Assembly: GCA_910586445.1 (NCBI GenBank)
Contig: CAJUHV010000052.1
Span: 1 to 27,803, forward strand
DNA length: 27,803 nucleotides
Direction: 5' to 3'
From: an uncultured Eubacterium sp.
GTDB lineage: Bacteria; Bacillota; Clostridia; Lachnospirales; Lachnospiraceae
A program made the translations under genes and the position numbers. This document shows, one piece after another, positions 15,654 to 23,318 of the stretch (the first letter of the stretch is position 1; each line of letters opens with the position of its first letter). The notes beneath the pieces are model-generated. The model searched no databases and was not told the origin of the DNA. It was given only the letters and a program-made list of their open reading frames with translations.

Positions 15654-17292
15654 CATTATAAAAATCATGCTGAGAGATCTAAAAAGCCTTCATACAAATG
15701 TCGTGGCACTGGTAATTCTTATGGGACTCTGCGTCATCCCTTCCCTGTATGCATGGTTTAATATCCACTCAAACTGGGACCCATACAGCGAAAGCGCGAC
15801 ATCCAATCTAAAGATCGCGGTCTTTTCAAAAGATCAGGGCACGGAAGTATCCGGCATAAAGCTGTCGGTCGGAGACTCGGTCGTAAATGCGCTGCATGAA
15901 AATACTTCGATCGGATGGGTATTCCCGGAGGATGAGCGGACAGCATTCAACGGCGTATACAGCGGGGAATATTATGCCGCACTGATTATACCGCAGGATT
16001 TTACCAAAAGCATAACCGGCATTATCGAAGGCAGGATAAAAGGCGGCAGGATCTCTTATTTTGAAAATGAAAAAAAGAATGCCATAGCCACAAAGATTAC
16101 CGGAAAAGCCAAAACAGCGGTAGAGACACAGGTAAACAGTACCGTATTCCGCACGATTACAGAACTGGCTGCCCGGATCGGAAGCATGCTGGAAGGTACG
16201 GACGGAGATGATCTGATCGGCCGGATTATTGCAGGCTTGGAAGAACGAAAAGCAGAAATCCAGAATTTCCGCCGGTCATTGGGCACCGTCTTATCGATAA
16301 GCGAGGCTTCGCTGGAGACAATGAAGGGCATGGCCGATTTAAATCAGAAAGTCATCGAAGATCTGCATACCGACTTAAATCTTTTATCATCAGCCGCTGC
16401 GCTTGGGACATCCGGCATTGAGACTGCAAATATCCGCCTGCGGGATTACATTCTGCTGATGGAAGACGGCAGGGGCAGCCTGCAGGACATGCGCAGGCTG
16501 CTCCGGGATTTGTGTACACAGATTGACGCGCTGGAATCCAGCCTATCCGGCATCGGCGACAGTAAAATGCTGCAGCAGGCCGTACAGATCCTTCAAAATG
16601 AACCGGAAAAAATCGGGATGTTTTTTTCAACTCCAGTGGATTTAGAGACGAAGCGTGTATTTGAAATAAATAACTACGGTTCACAGATGGCTCCATTTTA
16701 TACAGTACTCGCGATCTGGGTCGGCGCGCTGATTCTGGCAGCGATTATTCATACAAAGGTACCGCCTGTGGCAGGAGCTGAAAATGTAAAATATTATCAG
16801 GAATATTTCGGACGGTATGCCGTATTCTTTTTTATAGGACAGATACAGACACTGATCTGCGTACTGGGCGATTTGTTCTTTTTAGAAATACAGTGTAAGC
16901 ACCCATTGTTATTCTGGTGCGCGGCAGCATTGTCCAGCTTTGTTTTTACGCTGCTTATTTATTCACTGACGTATGCATTCGGCAATATCGGAGAGGCGCT
17001 TGCAGTCGTAATCATGGTCGTGCAGGTAGCAGGTGCAGGCGGCACATTTCCAAAGGAAGTCCTTCCCGAGATCTACCAGCAGATTTACGACTTTCTGCCA
17101 TTTCCATATGCGATGAATGCTTTGAAAGAAACCGTAGGCGGCATATATAAAACATCATATGAAAAAAACATGTGGAATCTGGCAGCGTTTCTGCCTGTCG
17201 CACTGTGGATCGGCCTTGCGATGAGCATATCATTCCGCAGGATGAATGAACGCATTGCCAGAAGCAAGGAGCGGACAAAATTGATGATCTGA
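15646..17292 (+). CDS. YhgE/Pip-family membrane protein (short form)
   Basis: A 548-residue paralogue of the protein at 12869 with the same order: N-terminal TM helix, YAWFNIHSNWDPYS hallmark, GVYSGEYYAALIIPQDFT, SYFENEKKNAIATKI, a coiled coil about 150 residues shorter, and five C-terminal TM helices. The shared ends and different middles suggest the two could pair as a heterodimer spanning different distances from the membrane. This is inference; neither has a nucleotide-binding domain and no ATPase gene adjoins. The ATG lies inside the end of the preceding gene and has an AAAGGA box. trpS follows after 48 bases. Confidence 0.85.
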   Translation: MSNIIKIMLRDLKSLHTNVVALVILMGLCVIPSLYAWFNIHSNWDPYSESATSNLKIAVFSKDQGTEVSGIKLSVGDSVVNALHENTSIGWVFPEDERTAFNGVYSGEYYAALIIPQDFTKSITGIIEGRIKGGRISYFENEKKNAIATKITGKAKTAVETQVNSTVFRTITELAARIGSMLEGTDGDDLIGRIIAGLEERKAEIQNFRRSLGTVLSISEASLETMKGMADLNQKVIEDLHTDLNLLSSAAALGTSGIETANIRLRDYILLMEDGRGSLQDMRRLLRDLCTQIDALESSLSGIGDSKMLQQAVQILQNEPEKIGMFFSTPVDLETKRVFEINNYGSQMAPFYTVLAIWVGALILAAIIHTKVPPVAGAENVKYYQEYFGRYAVFFFIGQIQTLICVLGDLFFLEIQCKHPLLFWCAAALSSFVFTLLIYSLTYAFGNIGEALAVVIMVVQVAGAGGTFPKEVLPEIYQQIYDFLPFPYAMNALKETVGGIYKTSYEKNMWNLAAFLPVALWIGLAMSISFRRMNERIARSKERTKLMI

Positions 17293-17340
17293 TACTTTAG
17301 GAATTACTTTATATGTAAAATAGAAAATGGAGAGGAAAGA

Positions 17341-18435
17341 ATGGCAGACCATAAAAAAATAATTTTAACGGGCGACCGTCCGACGGGAAAGCTGCATATC
17401 GGACATTATGCAGGTTCATTAAAGCGGCGTGTAGAGCTGCAGAATTCCGGTGAATTTGACCAGATCTTTATTATGATCGCAGATGCGCAGGCGCTGACAG
17501 ACAATGCGGACAATCCGGCAAAAATCCGCGACAGCATTATGGAAGTGGCACTTGACTATTTGTCAATCGGCATAGATCCGGCAGTGTCTACGATCTTTGT
17601 ACAGTCGCATGTATCGGAGCTGACCGAGCTGTCCTTTTATTATATGAATCTGGTGACGGTATCCAGGCTCCAGCGCAATCCGACTGTAAAATCAGAAATC
17701 CAGATGCGCAATTTTGAAACAAGCATACCGGTTGGATTTTTTACGTACCCGATCAGCCAGGCAGCTGATATTACAGCATTTAAAGCTACGACCGTGCCGG
17801 TCGGCGAGGATCAGGCTCCTATGCTGGAGCAGACAAGGGAGATTGTGCATAAGTTTAATTCCGTCTACGGAGAGACGCTTGTAGAACCGCATATTCTTCT
17901 GCCGGAAAATGAAGCATGTCTCAGACTGCCGGGTACGGATGGCAAGGCAAAGATGAGCAAATCTCTGGGCAACTGCATTTACCTGTCAGACCCGGAAGAA
18001 GACGTGCAGAAAAAAGTCATGTCCATGTATACAGACCCTGACCACATACGCGTACAAGATCCCGGAAAGCTGGAAGGCAATACAGTATTCACTTATCTGG
18101 ATGCATTCAGCAATGACGGGCATTTCGCAGAATACCTGCCGGAATATGCCAATCTGGATGAGCTGAAGGATCATTACAGGCGCGGCGGGCTGGGCGATGT
18201 CAAAGTCAAGAAATTTTTAAACCGTGTCATGCAGGAAGAGTTAAGCCCGATCCGTCAAAAAAGGGCAGCGTATGAAAAAGATATCGCAGGCGTCTATGAG
18301 ATCCTTAAAAAGGGCAGCCTAGCCGCAAAGCAGACAGCAGCAGATACGCTGTCAGAAGTAAAGCATGCGATGAAAATCGATTATTTTGACGCACCGGACT
18401 TTTTGTCAGAACAAAGAAAACGTTTCCAAAGTTAG
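17341..18435 (+). CDS. trpS: Tryptophanyl-tRNA synthetase
   Basis: A 364-residue class I aminoacyl-tRNA synthetase charging tRNA-Trp. The HIGH signature is LHIGHYAG (His19-His22) and the ATP-binding KMSKS loop is intact at 204-208. PTGKLHIGH, YPISQAADI and PVGEDQAPMLE are typical of bacterial TrpRS. Length is slightly above the usual 330-350. GGAGAGG precedes the ATG. Only 48 bases separate it from the YhgE/Pip gene, leaving no room for the T-box leader that commonly controls trpS in Firmicutes, so it probably depends on transcription from upstream or on a promoter inside the preceding gene. A strong terminator follows. It could be a second TrpRS copy, which cannot be judged from this window. 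Confidence 0.95.
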   Translation: MADHKKIILTGDRPTGKLHIGHYAGSLKRRVELQNSGEFDQIFIMIADAQALTDNADNPAKIRDSIMEVALDYLSIGIDPAVSTIFVQSHVSELTELSFYYMNLVTVSRLQRNPTVKSEIQMRNFETSIPVGFFTYPISQAADITAFKATTVPVGEDQAPMLEQTREIVHKFNSVYGETLVEPHILLPENEACLRLPGTDGKAKMSKSLGNCIYLSDPEEDVQKKVMSMYTDPDHIRVQDPGKLEGNTVFTYLDAFSNDGHFAEYLPEYANLDELKDHYRRGGLGDVKVKKFLNRVMQEELSPIRQKRAAYEKDIAGVYEILKKGSLAAKQTAADTLSEVKHAMKIDYFDAPDFLSEQRKRFQS

Positions 18436-18456
18436 GCCGTAAAAGCAAATAATATT

Positions 18457-18489
18457 GGTCTGTGCAGCAAATGAGGCACAGACCTTTTT
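18457..18489 (+). terminator. Rho-independent terminator after trpS
   Basis: The stem GGTCTGTGC (18457-18465) pairs perfectly with GCACAGACC (18476-18484) across a 10-base loop and is followed directly by five T residues. It closes the rightward run that starts with the GH13 gene. Confidence 0.9.
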
Positions 18490-18490
18490 C

Positions 18491-18574
18491 TATCCCAAAT
18501 TTAATCAACTCCGCCCTCTGTATCATGTCCTCTGGGTACATTTCACAGAAATCATTTTTGAAATACGTGCCAGC
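18491..18574. mobile_element. Decayed partial copy of the palindromic element
   Basis: The first 20 bases, ctatcccaaatttaatcaac, are the exact reverse complement of 22321-22340 inside the palindromic element. The end of the segment (tcacagaaatcattttt... to gtgccagc) matches the terminal part of that element with a few changes. The middle is diverged and about 25 bases shorter. Only one arm and the loop region are present; the other arm is missing where the trpS terminator now stands. Orientation is opposite to the copy at 22231. Confidence 0.65.
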
Positions 18575-18642
18575 AAAAAATCTATGCAGCAGCCTTCATA
18601 TCTTAGTTTTTGCAGCGTGGATATTAGAATATGCGCCTCTGC

Positions 18643-18670
18643 TTGTGTATTTTTTTCTATGGAATATAAT
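18643..18670 (+). promoter_or_regulatory. Promoter of the ABC transporter genes
   Basis: A TTGTGT -35 box (18643-18648) and a consensus TATAAT -10 box (18665-18670) are 16 bases apart. They lie 41 bases before the ATPase start and after the trpS terminator, making the transporter an independent unit. Confidence 0.6.
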
Positions 18671-18710
18671 GTGCATATCAAAAGCAGCTGAAACCAAAGG
18701 AGGAACTTCT

Positions 18711-19388
18711 ATGACTATATTAAATGCATCCCATTTGAAAAAATATTACGGCAGAGACGAAAGCCTTGTAAAAGCATTAGATGATGTAAACGTATCTGTA
18801 GAAAGCGGCCAGTTTGTCGCAATTATCGGCACGTCAGGCAGCGGCAAGTCAACGCTGCTGAACATGCTTGGCGGATTAGACACGCCTACTTCGGGCAGTG
18901 TGCAGGTAGAAAACAAGAATCTTGAAAAATTGAGCGAAGAGCAGCTTACCGTATTCCGCCGCCAGCGCATCGGCTTTATCTTTCAAAACTACAATCTAAT
19001 CCCATACCTGACAGCTTATGAAAATATCGTACTGCCTGTCCGTCTGGACGGAAAGCTGGAGGATCAAAAGTTTTTAGAAAAGATCGTGCATTTTCTGGAG
19101 CTGGACGGAAAACTGCAGAATTATCCCAGCCATCTGTCCGGCGGCCAGCAGCAGCGGGTAGCCATTGCCCGTGCACTGGTATCAAAGCCTGCCATGATCT
19201 TAGCAGATGAGCCGACCGGAAACCTTGACAGCCGCACGAGCGATAAAGTCATAAACCTATTAAAAATGACCAGTGAAAAATTTAACCAGACAATCGTGAT
19301 GATCACGCACAATCCACAGATTGCCCAGATGGCAGATGTAAGAATCCGTATCGAAGATGGACAGATCCATGCACAAGGAGGCCGCTAA
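18711..19388 (+). CDS. ABC transporter ATPase, MacB/LolD type
   Basis: A 225-residue ATP-binding subunit that would power the permease encoded next. Walker A is GTSGSGKST (40-48), the Q loop is IFQNYNLIP, the signature LSGGQQQR (142-149), Walker B MILADE (162-167), with a D loop in NLDSRTS and the switch His in MITHNP. Similarity is to the MacB/LolD/FtsE class and to ATPases of Firmicute peptide-resistance transporters. The frame is open upstream to an ATG at 18462, but that one lies inside the trpS terminator and before the promoter. The ATG used here follows AAAGGAGG by seven bases. The stop comes one base before the permease ATG. No two-component system adjoins, unlike many bacitracin-type exporters. 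Confidence 0.92.
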   Translation: MTILNASHLKKYYGRDESLVKALDDVNVSVESGQFVAIIGTSGSGKSTLLNMLGGLDTPTSGSVQVENKNLEKLSEEQLTVFRRQRIGFIFQNYNLIPYLTAYENIVLPVRLDGKLEDQKFLEKIVHFLELDGKLQNYPSHLSGGQQQRVAIARALVSKPAMILADEPTGNLDSRTSDKVINLLKMTSEKFNQTIVMITHNPQIAQMADVRIRIEDGQIHAQGGR

Positions 19389-19389
19389 C

Positions 19390-21798
19390 ATGAACAGAAC
19401 AAATATTACGTCAAATATGATTACCCAGATGACAAAGCAGAGCCTAAAATCCAGCCGTATGCGCAATACCTTTGTCATGATTACGATCATACTCGCCGCC
19501 TCCCTGCTGGCAGCTATTTTGATGTTTGCAGCAGGACAAAAGCAGAGGACGAAAAACGATCTCTCACACAGGCAGCAGGCGTCTTACTATAACCTTACCG
19601 ACGAGCAGGTCAGGCTGCTTTCTAATGACGGCCGCCTCGGTTATCAGATCCGTGTCAAAACTGGCATACTCTCCCAGATGAATGGATACGATATCATGCC
19701 GTTTTACGTAAACGAGCTGTCTGACCAGATCCAGATCGGAGAACTGCTGGACGGCAGCCTGCCTGAGGCAGAAAACGAAATTGCCGTGCAGGCAGCACTG
19801 TTAAATAAAATGGGCATCGCTCCTTCGATCGGCAGCAGCGTAACGTTTTCTTTTTATGACGGCTGTACGGAAACTTTTACCGTATCAGGAATCTTAAAAG
19901 GCAGCGACACCATAAAACAATTTTCCGTGTTTTTTTCCGAAAGCTATGCCCAAAACGGCAGCCAGCTAAAAAATATGCCGTATGAAGTGCATGCCAGGCT
20001 GTACGATGTGTCGGGCATGTCTGCTGCGGACTGCAAAGAAACGATTTACCTGATCGGCTCTGAAGCAGGCATTGAACGAAAAAATATAAACCCGTCAAAA
20101 GCATTTCTTGACTCGCTGTCCGTGAATACACAGTCTGTTATGATTTACGGACTGGCAGGATCTGTGATTCTGCTTGCCTGTATTTTAGTTATTTACGGTG
20201 TCTTTTATCTGTCAGTCATTGGAAGAGTCCACCAGTTTGGACAGCTTCGTACGATCGGCATGACAAGAAAGCAGATCAAGAAATTTGTTTCCAAGGAAGG
20301 CAGGCTGCTGTACATACGCTCTGCCCCGCTCGGTATAATCATCGGCACATTTGCCGGATACCTGATGATCCCGGATGGCTTTCATCTGCTTAACAGCCTG
20401 ATCATTGCTGCCCTCGTATCTGCCATTGTATACATTGTTACAATGATTTCTATCCGCAGGCCCGCACGGCTCGCTGCCGCCGTCTCTCCAATGGAGGCGC
20501 TGCGCTACGTGCCGCAGGACGGCATGAAAAAAACTGCCGGCAGAAAAATGTGCCGCAGCCTGACACCGCTCGGCTTAGGCATGATGAACTTTTCAAAAAA
20601 CAGAAAGAAAACCGTAATTACAATGCTTTCTCTGGCTCTGGGCGGAATCCTGTTTATGACCGCTGCTGTTTACATGTCATCCTTTAACAGGGATCAGTAT
20701 TCCAGACAGGGATATTTTAAAGACGCAGAATTTCATATTACGTATTCCCAGTCCGCCATTGAGCTGAACGAATACGGGCTGGGCGGCCTGCAGGCAGAAA
20801 CACCGCTGGGCGGTGAGCTGATAAATAAAATCTCTGAACTGGACGGCGTAAAAAAGATACAGGAAATCAAGCGTATGGGACTCTATTTCGATTGTCCAAA
20901 AAATGACGTATACAATACCTATGATGTATTAACGCCTCTGGCTGCGGAAAAACTAAATGATTTAAGCAGGTATCTGGAGAGCGGCAGCGCAGAATACGAA
21001 AAATTGATAAGCGGTGACTATATTCTTGCAGCAGACAACGACACCGTAGAAGAAGTATACGGCTGGAAATTTGCTGCAGGCGATCAGATTATCCTCCATT
21101 ATTATGACGGCAGCAAAATGGCAGAAAAAGAAGTGACGATTCTGGGGATTTTAAACCGGCAGTATATCATTGATAATGGTAGTCTGGATGGATGGTTTTT
21201 AATGCCGGAACAGACCATTGCAGATCTGGTGCCATACGAAAACTTAAACACTGATCTGCTTATATCTGCCGAACCGGAAAAAGAAGCAGCCGTCGGAGAA
21301 TCTCTGACCAATATAACCAATGAAACCACTGTATTAGCTCTTTCGACACTTGCAGACAAAAAAGCTGCAGATGCACAGGCAACGAGCCAGATCTTTGGAG
21401 CAATCAGCGGACTCGGCATATTTATTATGATGTTCAGCATTCTAAGCATGATAAATACGCTTATTACAAATATCGTCACCCGCAGGCAGGAGCTTTCCAT
21501 GCTTGAATCCATCGGCATGACAAAAGGGCAGATTCGAAAAATGCTGCTCAGCGAAAGCCTGCTTCTAATCACAATCACTGTCGGCGTGACAATGACAATC
21601 GGTACATTGTGCGGCTATGCATTAAGCAGCCTCCTGTATAAAAACGGCGCATTTTACATGGCATTTCGATTCCCGACAGTTTTTGCTCTGGCTTATGCGG
21701 GTGTATTGACACTTGTACCGCTTGTGATCACCTTTGTATCTATGCATAGTTTTTCTAAAGAGGTTTTAGTAGAACGCCTGCGCGGTGCGGAAAGCTGA
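19390..21798 (+). CDS. FtsX-type ABC transporter permease
   Basis: An 802-residue permease with about eight TM helices in the MacB/FtsX-like layout: one N-terminal helix, an extracellular region of about 200 residues, three helices (about 250-365), a fifth helix with a second extracellular region (about 410-660), then three C-terminal helices. Both FtsX cores carry the usual RTIGMTRKQI and ESIGMTKGQI loops that contact the ATPase. Two FtsX domains in one chain is typical of the 8-TM class. An AAGGAGG box inside the end of the ATPase gene fixes the start at 19390 rather than at the in-frame codon at 19357. Substrate is unknown: antimicrobial peptide, lipid or lipoprotein export are all possible. 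The last 33 bases of coding and stop region are repeated downstream. Confidence 0.9.
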   Translation: MNRTNITSNMITQMTKQSLKSSRMRNTFVMITIILAASLLAAILMFAAGQKQRTKNDLSHRQQASYYNLTDEQVRLLSNDGRLGYQIRVKTGILSQMNGYDIMPFYVNELSDQIQIGELLDGSLPEAENEIAVQAALLNKMGIAPSIGSSVTFSFYDGCTETFTVSGILKGSDTIKQFSVFFSESYAQNGSQLKNMPYEVHARLYDVSGMSAADCKETIYLIGSEAGIERKNINPSKAFLDSLSVNTQSVMIYGLAGSVILLACILVIYGVFYLSVIGRVHQFGQLRTIGMTRKQIKKFVSKEGRLLYIRSAPLGIIIGTFAGYLMIPDGFHLLNSLIIAALVSAIVYIVTMISIRRPARLAAAVSPMEALRYVPQDGMKKTAGRKMCRSLTPLGLGMMNFSKNRKKTVITMLSLALGGILFMTAAVYMSSFNRDQYSRQGYFKDAEFHITYSQSAIELNEYGLGGLQAETPLGGELINKISELDGVKKIQEIKRMGLYFDCPKNDVYNTYDVLTPLAAEKLNDLSRYLESGSAEYEKLISGDYILAADNDTVEEVYGWKFAAGDQIILHYYDGSKMAEKEVTILGILNRQYIIDNGSLDGWFLMPEQTIADLVPYENLNTDLLISAEPEKEAAVGESLTNITNETTVLALSTLADKKAADAQATSQIFGAISGLGIFIMMFSILSMINTLITNIVTRRQELSMLESIGMTKGQIRKMLLSESLLLITITVGVTMTIGTLCGYALSSLLYKNGAFYMAFRFPTVFALAYAGVLTLVPLVITFVSMHSFSKEVLVERLRGAES

Positions 21799-21847
21799 TA
21801 TTAGAAGTTTTCGCAGAACGCCTGCGCGGTGCGGAAAGCTGATATTA
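21761..21847 (+). repeat. 44-bp duplication of the permease 3' end
   Basis: A 33-base identical block (agaacgcctgcgcggtgcgg onward) occurs at 21771-21803 and 21815-21847, a 44-base period, and similarity extends upstream through GAGGTTTTAGT against GAAGTTTTCGC. The first copy contains the permease stop. The second would encode LEVFAERLRGAES followed by a stop, in another frame, with changes that keep the peptide sensible. Confidence 0.85.
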
Positions 21848-21978
21848 TAGGAACTTGTTAGAAAATTCTTACATTGAAATATAGAGACTGTTTCAAATTT
21901 TGTGTATAGTTAACATAACATCGATTTCAATTATACAGAATCCTGTCATCCAATCAAGGCTGAAAAGCCTGCCTCAAG

Positions 21979-22024
21979 AGGCAGTCACTTTACGATGTCT
22001 AAATCGTTAAAATGACTGCCTTTT
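21979..22024 (+). terminator. Rho-independent terminator of the ABC transporter unit
   Basis: AGGCAGTCA (21979-21987) pairs with TGACTGCCT (22013-22021), and the stem continues inward through TTTA-CGAT against ATCG-TTAA with one bulge, giving a long hairpin followed by TTTT on the plus strand. It ends just before the converging lipoprotein pseudogene. Confidence 0.8.
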
Positions 22025-22029
22025 AAAAT

Positions 22030-22479
22030 TTAAGAGGTTACCCCGTCTCCCACATCCAGAAAACAAAAATTCGTTCTATACGACTCTTCCCCGAACGCTT
22101 CATATCCTTCTACAATATATGCTGACCCAAATCCAGCTTCAGAACTATAATCCGCCAGATCTTCTTTAATGCCCGCTGCCTGAAATGCCTCTTCTTGATT
22201 CATTCCCCATTTCAGTCCCGGAAACTGAAGGCTGGAGCATGTCTTAAAAATGCTTTCTGTGAGATGTGCTTCACACTTGGTGGAGAATTTATCCCAAATT
22301 TATGAGGCATAGCGGGCTATGTTGATTAAATTTGGGATAGATTATCCGCTAAGTGGGGAGTACAGATCGCAGGAATGATTTTTAAGACACGCTCCAGCGC
22401 TGTCCGGCTCTTTCTGTGCACATGCACTTAAAAACACAGCTGCAAAAATAATTCCTATCATAACCTGTATCTTTTTCAT
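22030..22479 (-). pseudogene. Lipoprotein gene broken by a palindromic element
   Basis: The ATG at 22479 follows a GGGAGGTG box and opens a lipoprotein signal peptide whose lipobox reads LSAC, followed by AQKEPDSA. The frame then enters the 168-bp element and meets a TAA after about 42 residues. Beyond the element the reading resumes as LQFPGLKWGMNQEEAFQAAG and runs to a stop at 22030. Both parts match the protein encoded at 22560-23318 (LNFPNVEWGMTWEEVMTAAG), so the break lies between the equivalents of its DGSA and LNFP. Even without the insertion this copy ends after about 100 residues against 252, so the C-terminal part is also missing. The gene is probably dead, unless the secreted 42-residue peptide has a use. 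Confidence 0.85.
22231..22398. mobile_element. 168-bp palindromic MITE-like element
   Basis: Two 72-base arms (22231-22302 and 22327-22398) are imperfect inverted copies, 58 of 72 positions matching, around a 24-base loop that itself contains CATAGC/GCTATG. The outer ends read GCTGGAGC and the arms continue RTGTCTTAAAAAT; the inner ends are a perfect ATCCCAAATTTA stem. It has no open frame of note. It sits inside a lipoprotein gene, and the paralogue shows the uninterrupted arrangement. A target duplication is not clear, at most GC. I cannot name the parent transposon. Confidence 0.8.
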
Positions 22480-22504
22480 ACGCAGCACCTCCCGTCAATT
22501 ACAG

Positions 22505-22549
22505 TATTCTGCTGCCTGTTAATATTTATAAAATGACGGCAGCAGAATA
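22505..22549 (-). terminator. Hairpin after the 252-residue exported protein gene
   Basis: TATTCTGCTGCC (22505-22516) and GGCAGCAGAATA (22538-22549) form a perfect 12-bp stem with a 21-base loop, 11 bases past the stop codon at 22560. The T tract is weak on both strands, so it may be a partial terminator or mRNA-stabilising hairpin. Confidence 0.5.
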
Positions 22550-22559
22550 TTTATCATAT

Positions 22560-23318
22560 CTACTGCTCTGAAATACGTCTTGTAATCTCATCAAATGCCT
22601 GATCTATATATGCATTAAGATAAACCCTGTTTCCGCCTTTGTTCTCATCTGCTTCATTCATCCAAAGAACCATGGCCATTCTGGCATTTTTCGTAAATTC
22701 ATCCCACTGATCATCGGTCAGGCCACGCTGGAATGAGCTGCTGCCTTCCTGAGAATAGATCTTCTCCTGCCACGTTTTCATATAAGCCTGCTCCTGCTCC
22801 TTTGGAACCACTTCATTCAGCGGACTGCCAGCCCATATTTTCATTTTTTCTGATTCTGCATACTGCTTCGAATACAGAGACTTTGCCTCACCTGATGAGT
22901 CAATCGAGCTGAAAATATCATAATTAATAAGCTCAGGTACAGGACTGCCATAGGATTTCGTCATTTCCTGCAGTACTCGGTCCATATCTGCATCATCTGG
23001 ATAATTTATCATCACAATAGTCAGCCTCTGTGTCCCGCTTCCCAGATCAATCATGTCAAAGAGCACGCTGTCTGCTTTTTGTCCAAATACCTCGTACTCA
23101 GCCACCCCGTATCTCGAGCTAAACCGGCCCTGGGCATTATCACCCAAGACATCTTCTTCGGCAATGCCGGCTGCCGTCATCACTTCTTCCCATGTCATGC
23201 CCCATTCCACATTTGGAAAATTTAAAGCAGAGCCATCTGCCCTGTTTTCCGTATACGCACCCAATACCATTACTGCTAAGATTGCAAATACAGCTGCTGC
23301 TGACCATAATTTCTTCAT
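22560..23318 (-). CDS. Exported protein of unknown function
   Basis: A 252-residue secreted protein I do not recognise. A signal peptide (MKKLWSAAAVFAILAVMVLGAY) has no lipobox Cys, unlike the broken paralogue next door, so it is either cleaved or retained as an N-terminal anchor. The mature part opens with LNFPNVEWGMTWEEVMTAAG, an aromatic-Gly pattern seen at the start of small domains in several Firmicute secreted proteins. An alternation of strands (LFDMIDLGSGTQRLTIVMINYP) follows, then a charged helical C-terminal half containing KTWQEKIYSQE and ALVLW-like segments. An AGGAGG box lies ten bases before the ATG, and a TATAAT box is found about 50 bases upstream without a good -35. Its paralogue at 22030-22479 has the same orientation, so the pair arose by tandem duplication. 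Confidence 0.75.
   Translation of the reverse strand: MKKLWSAAAVFAILAVMVLGAYTENRADGSALNFPNVEWGMTWEEVMTAAGIAEEDVLGDNAQGRFSSRYGVAEYEVFGQKADSVLFDMIDLGSGTQRLTIVMINYPDDADMDRVLQEMTKSYGSPVPELINYDIFSSIDSSGEAKSLYSKQYAESEKMKIWAGSPLNEVVPKEQEQAYMKTWQEKIYSQEGSSSFQRGLTDDQWDEFTKNARMAMVLWMNEADENKGGNRVYLNAYIDQAFDEITRRISEQ

Noticed and set aside
17293..17340. T-box leader before trpS
   Set aside because: The 48-base gap is too short for specifier and antiterminator stems, and no T-box sequence is seen.
18462..18710. N-terminal extension of the ABC ATPase
   Set aside because: The upstream ATG lies in the trpS terminator and before the promoter; the AAAGGAGG-preceded ATG at 18711 gives normal family length.
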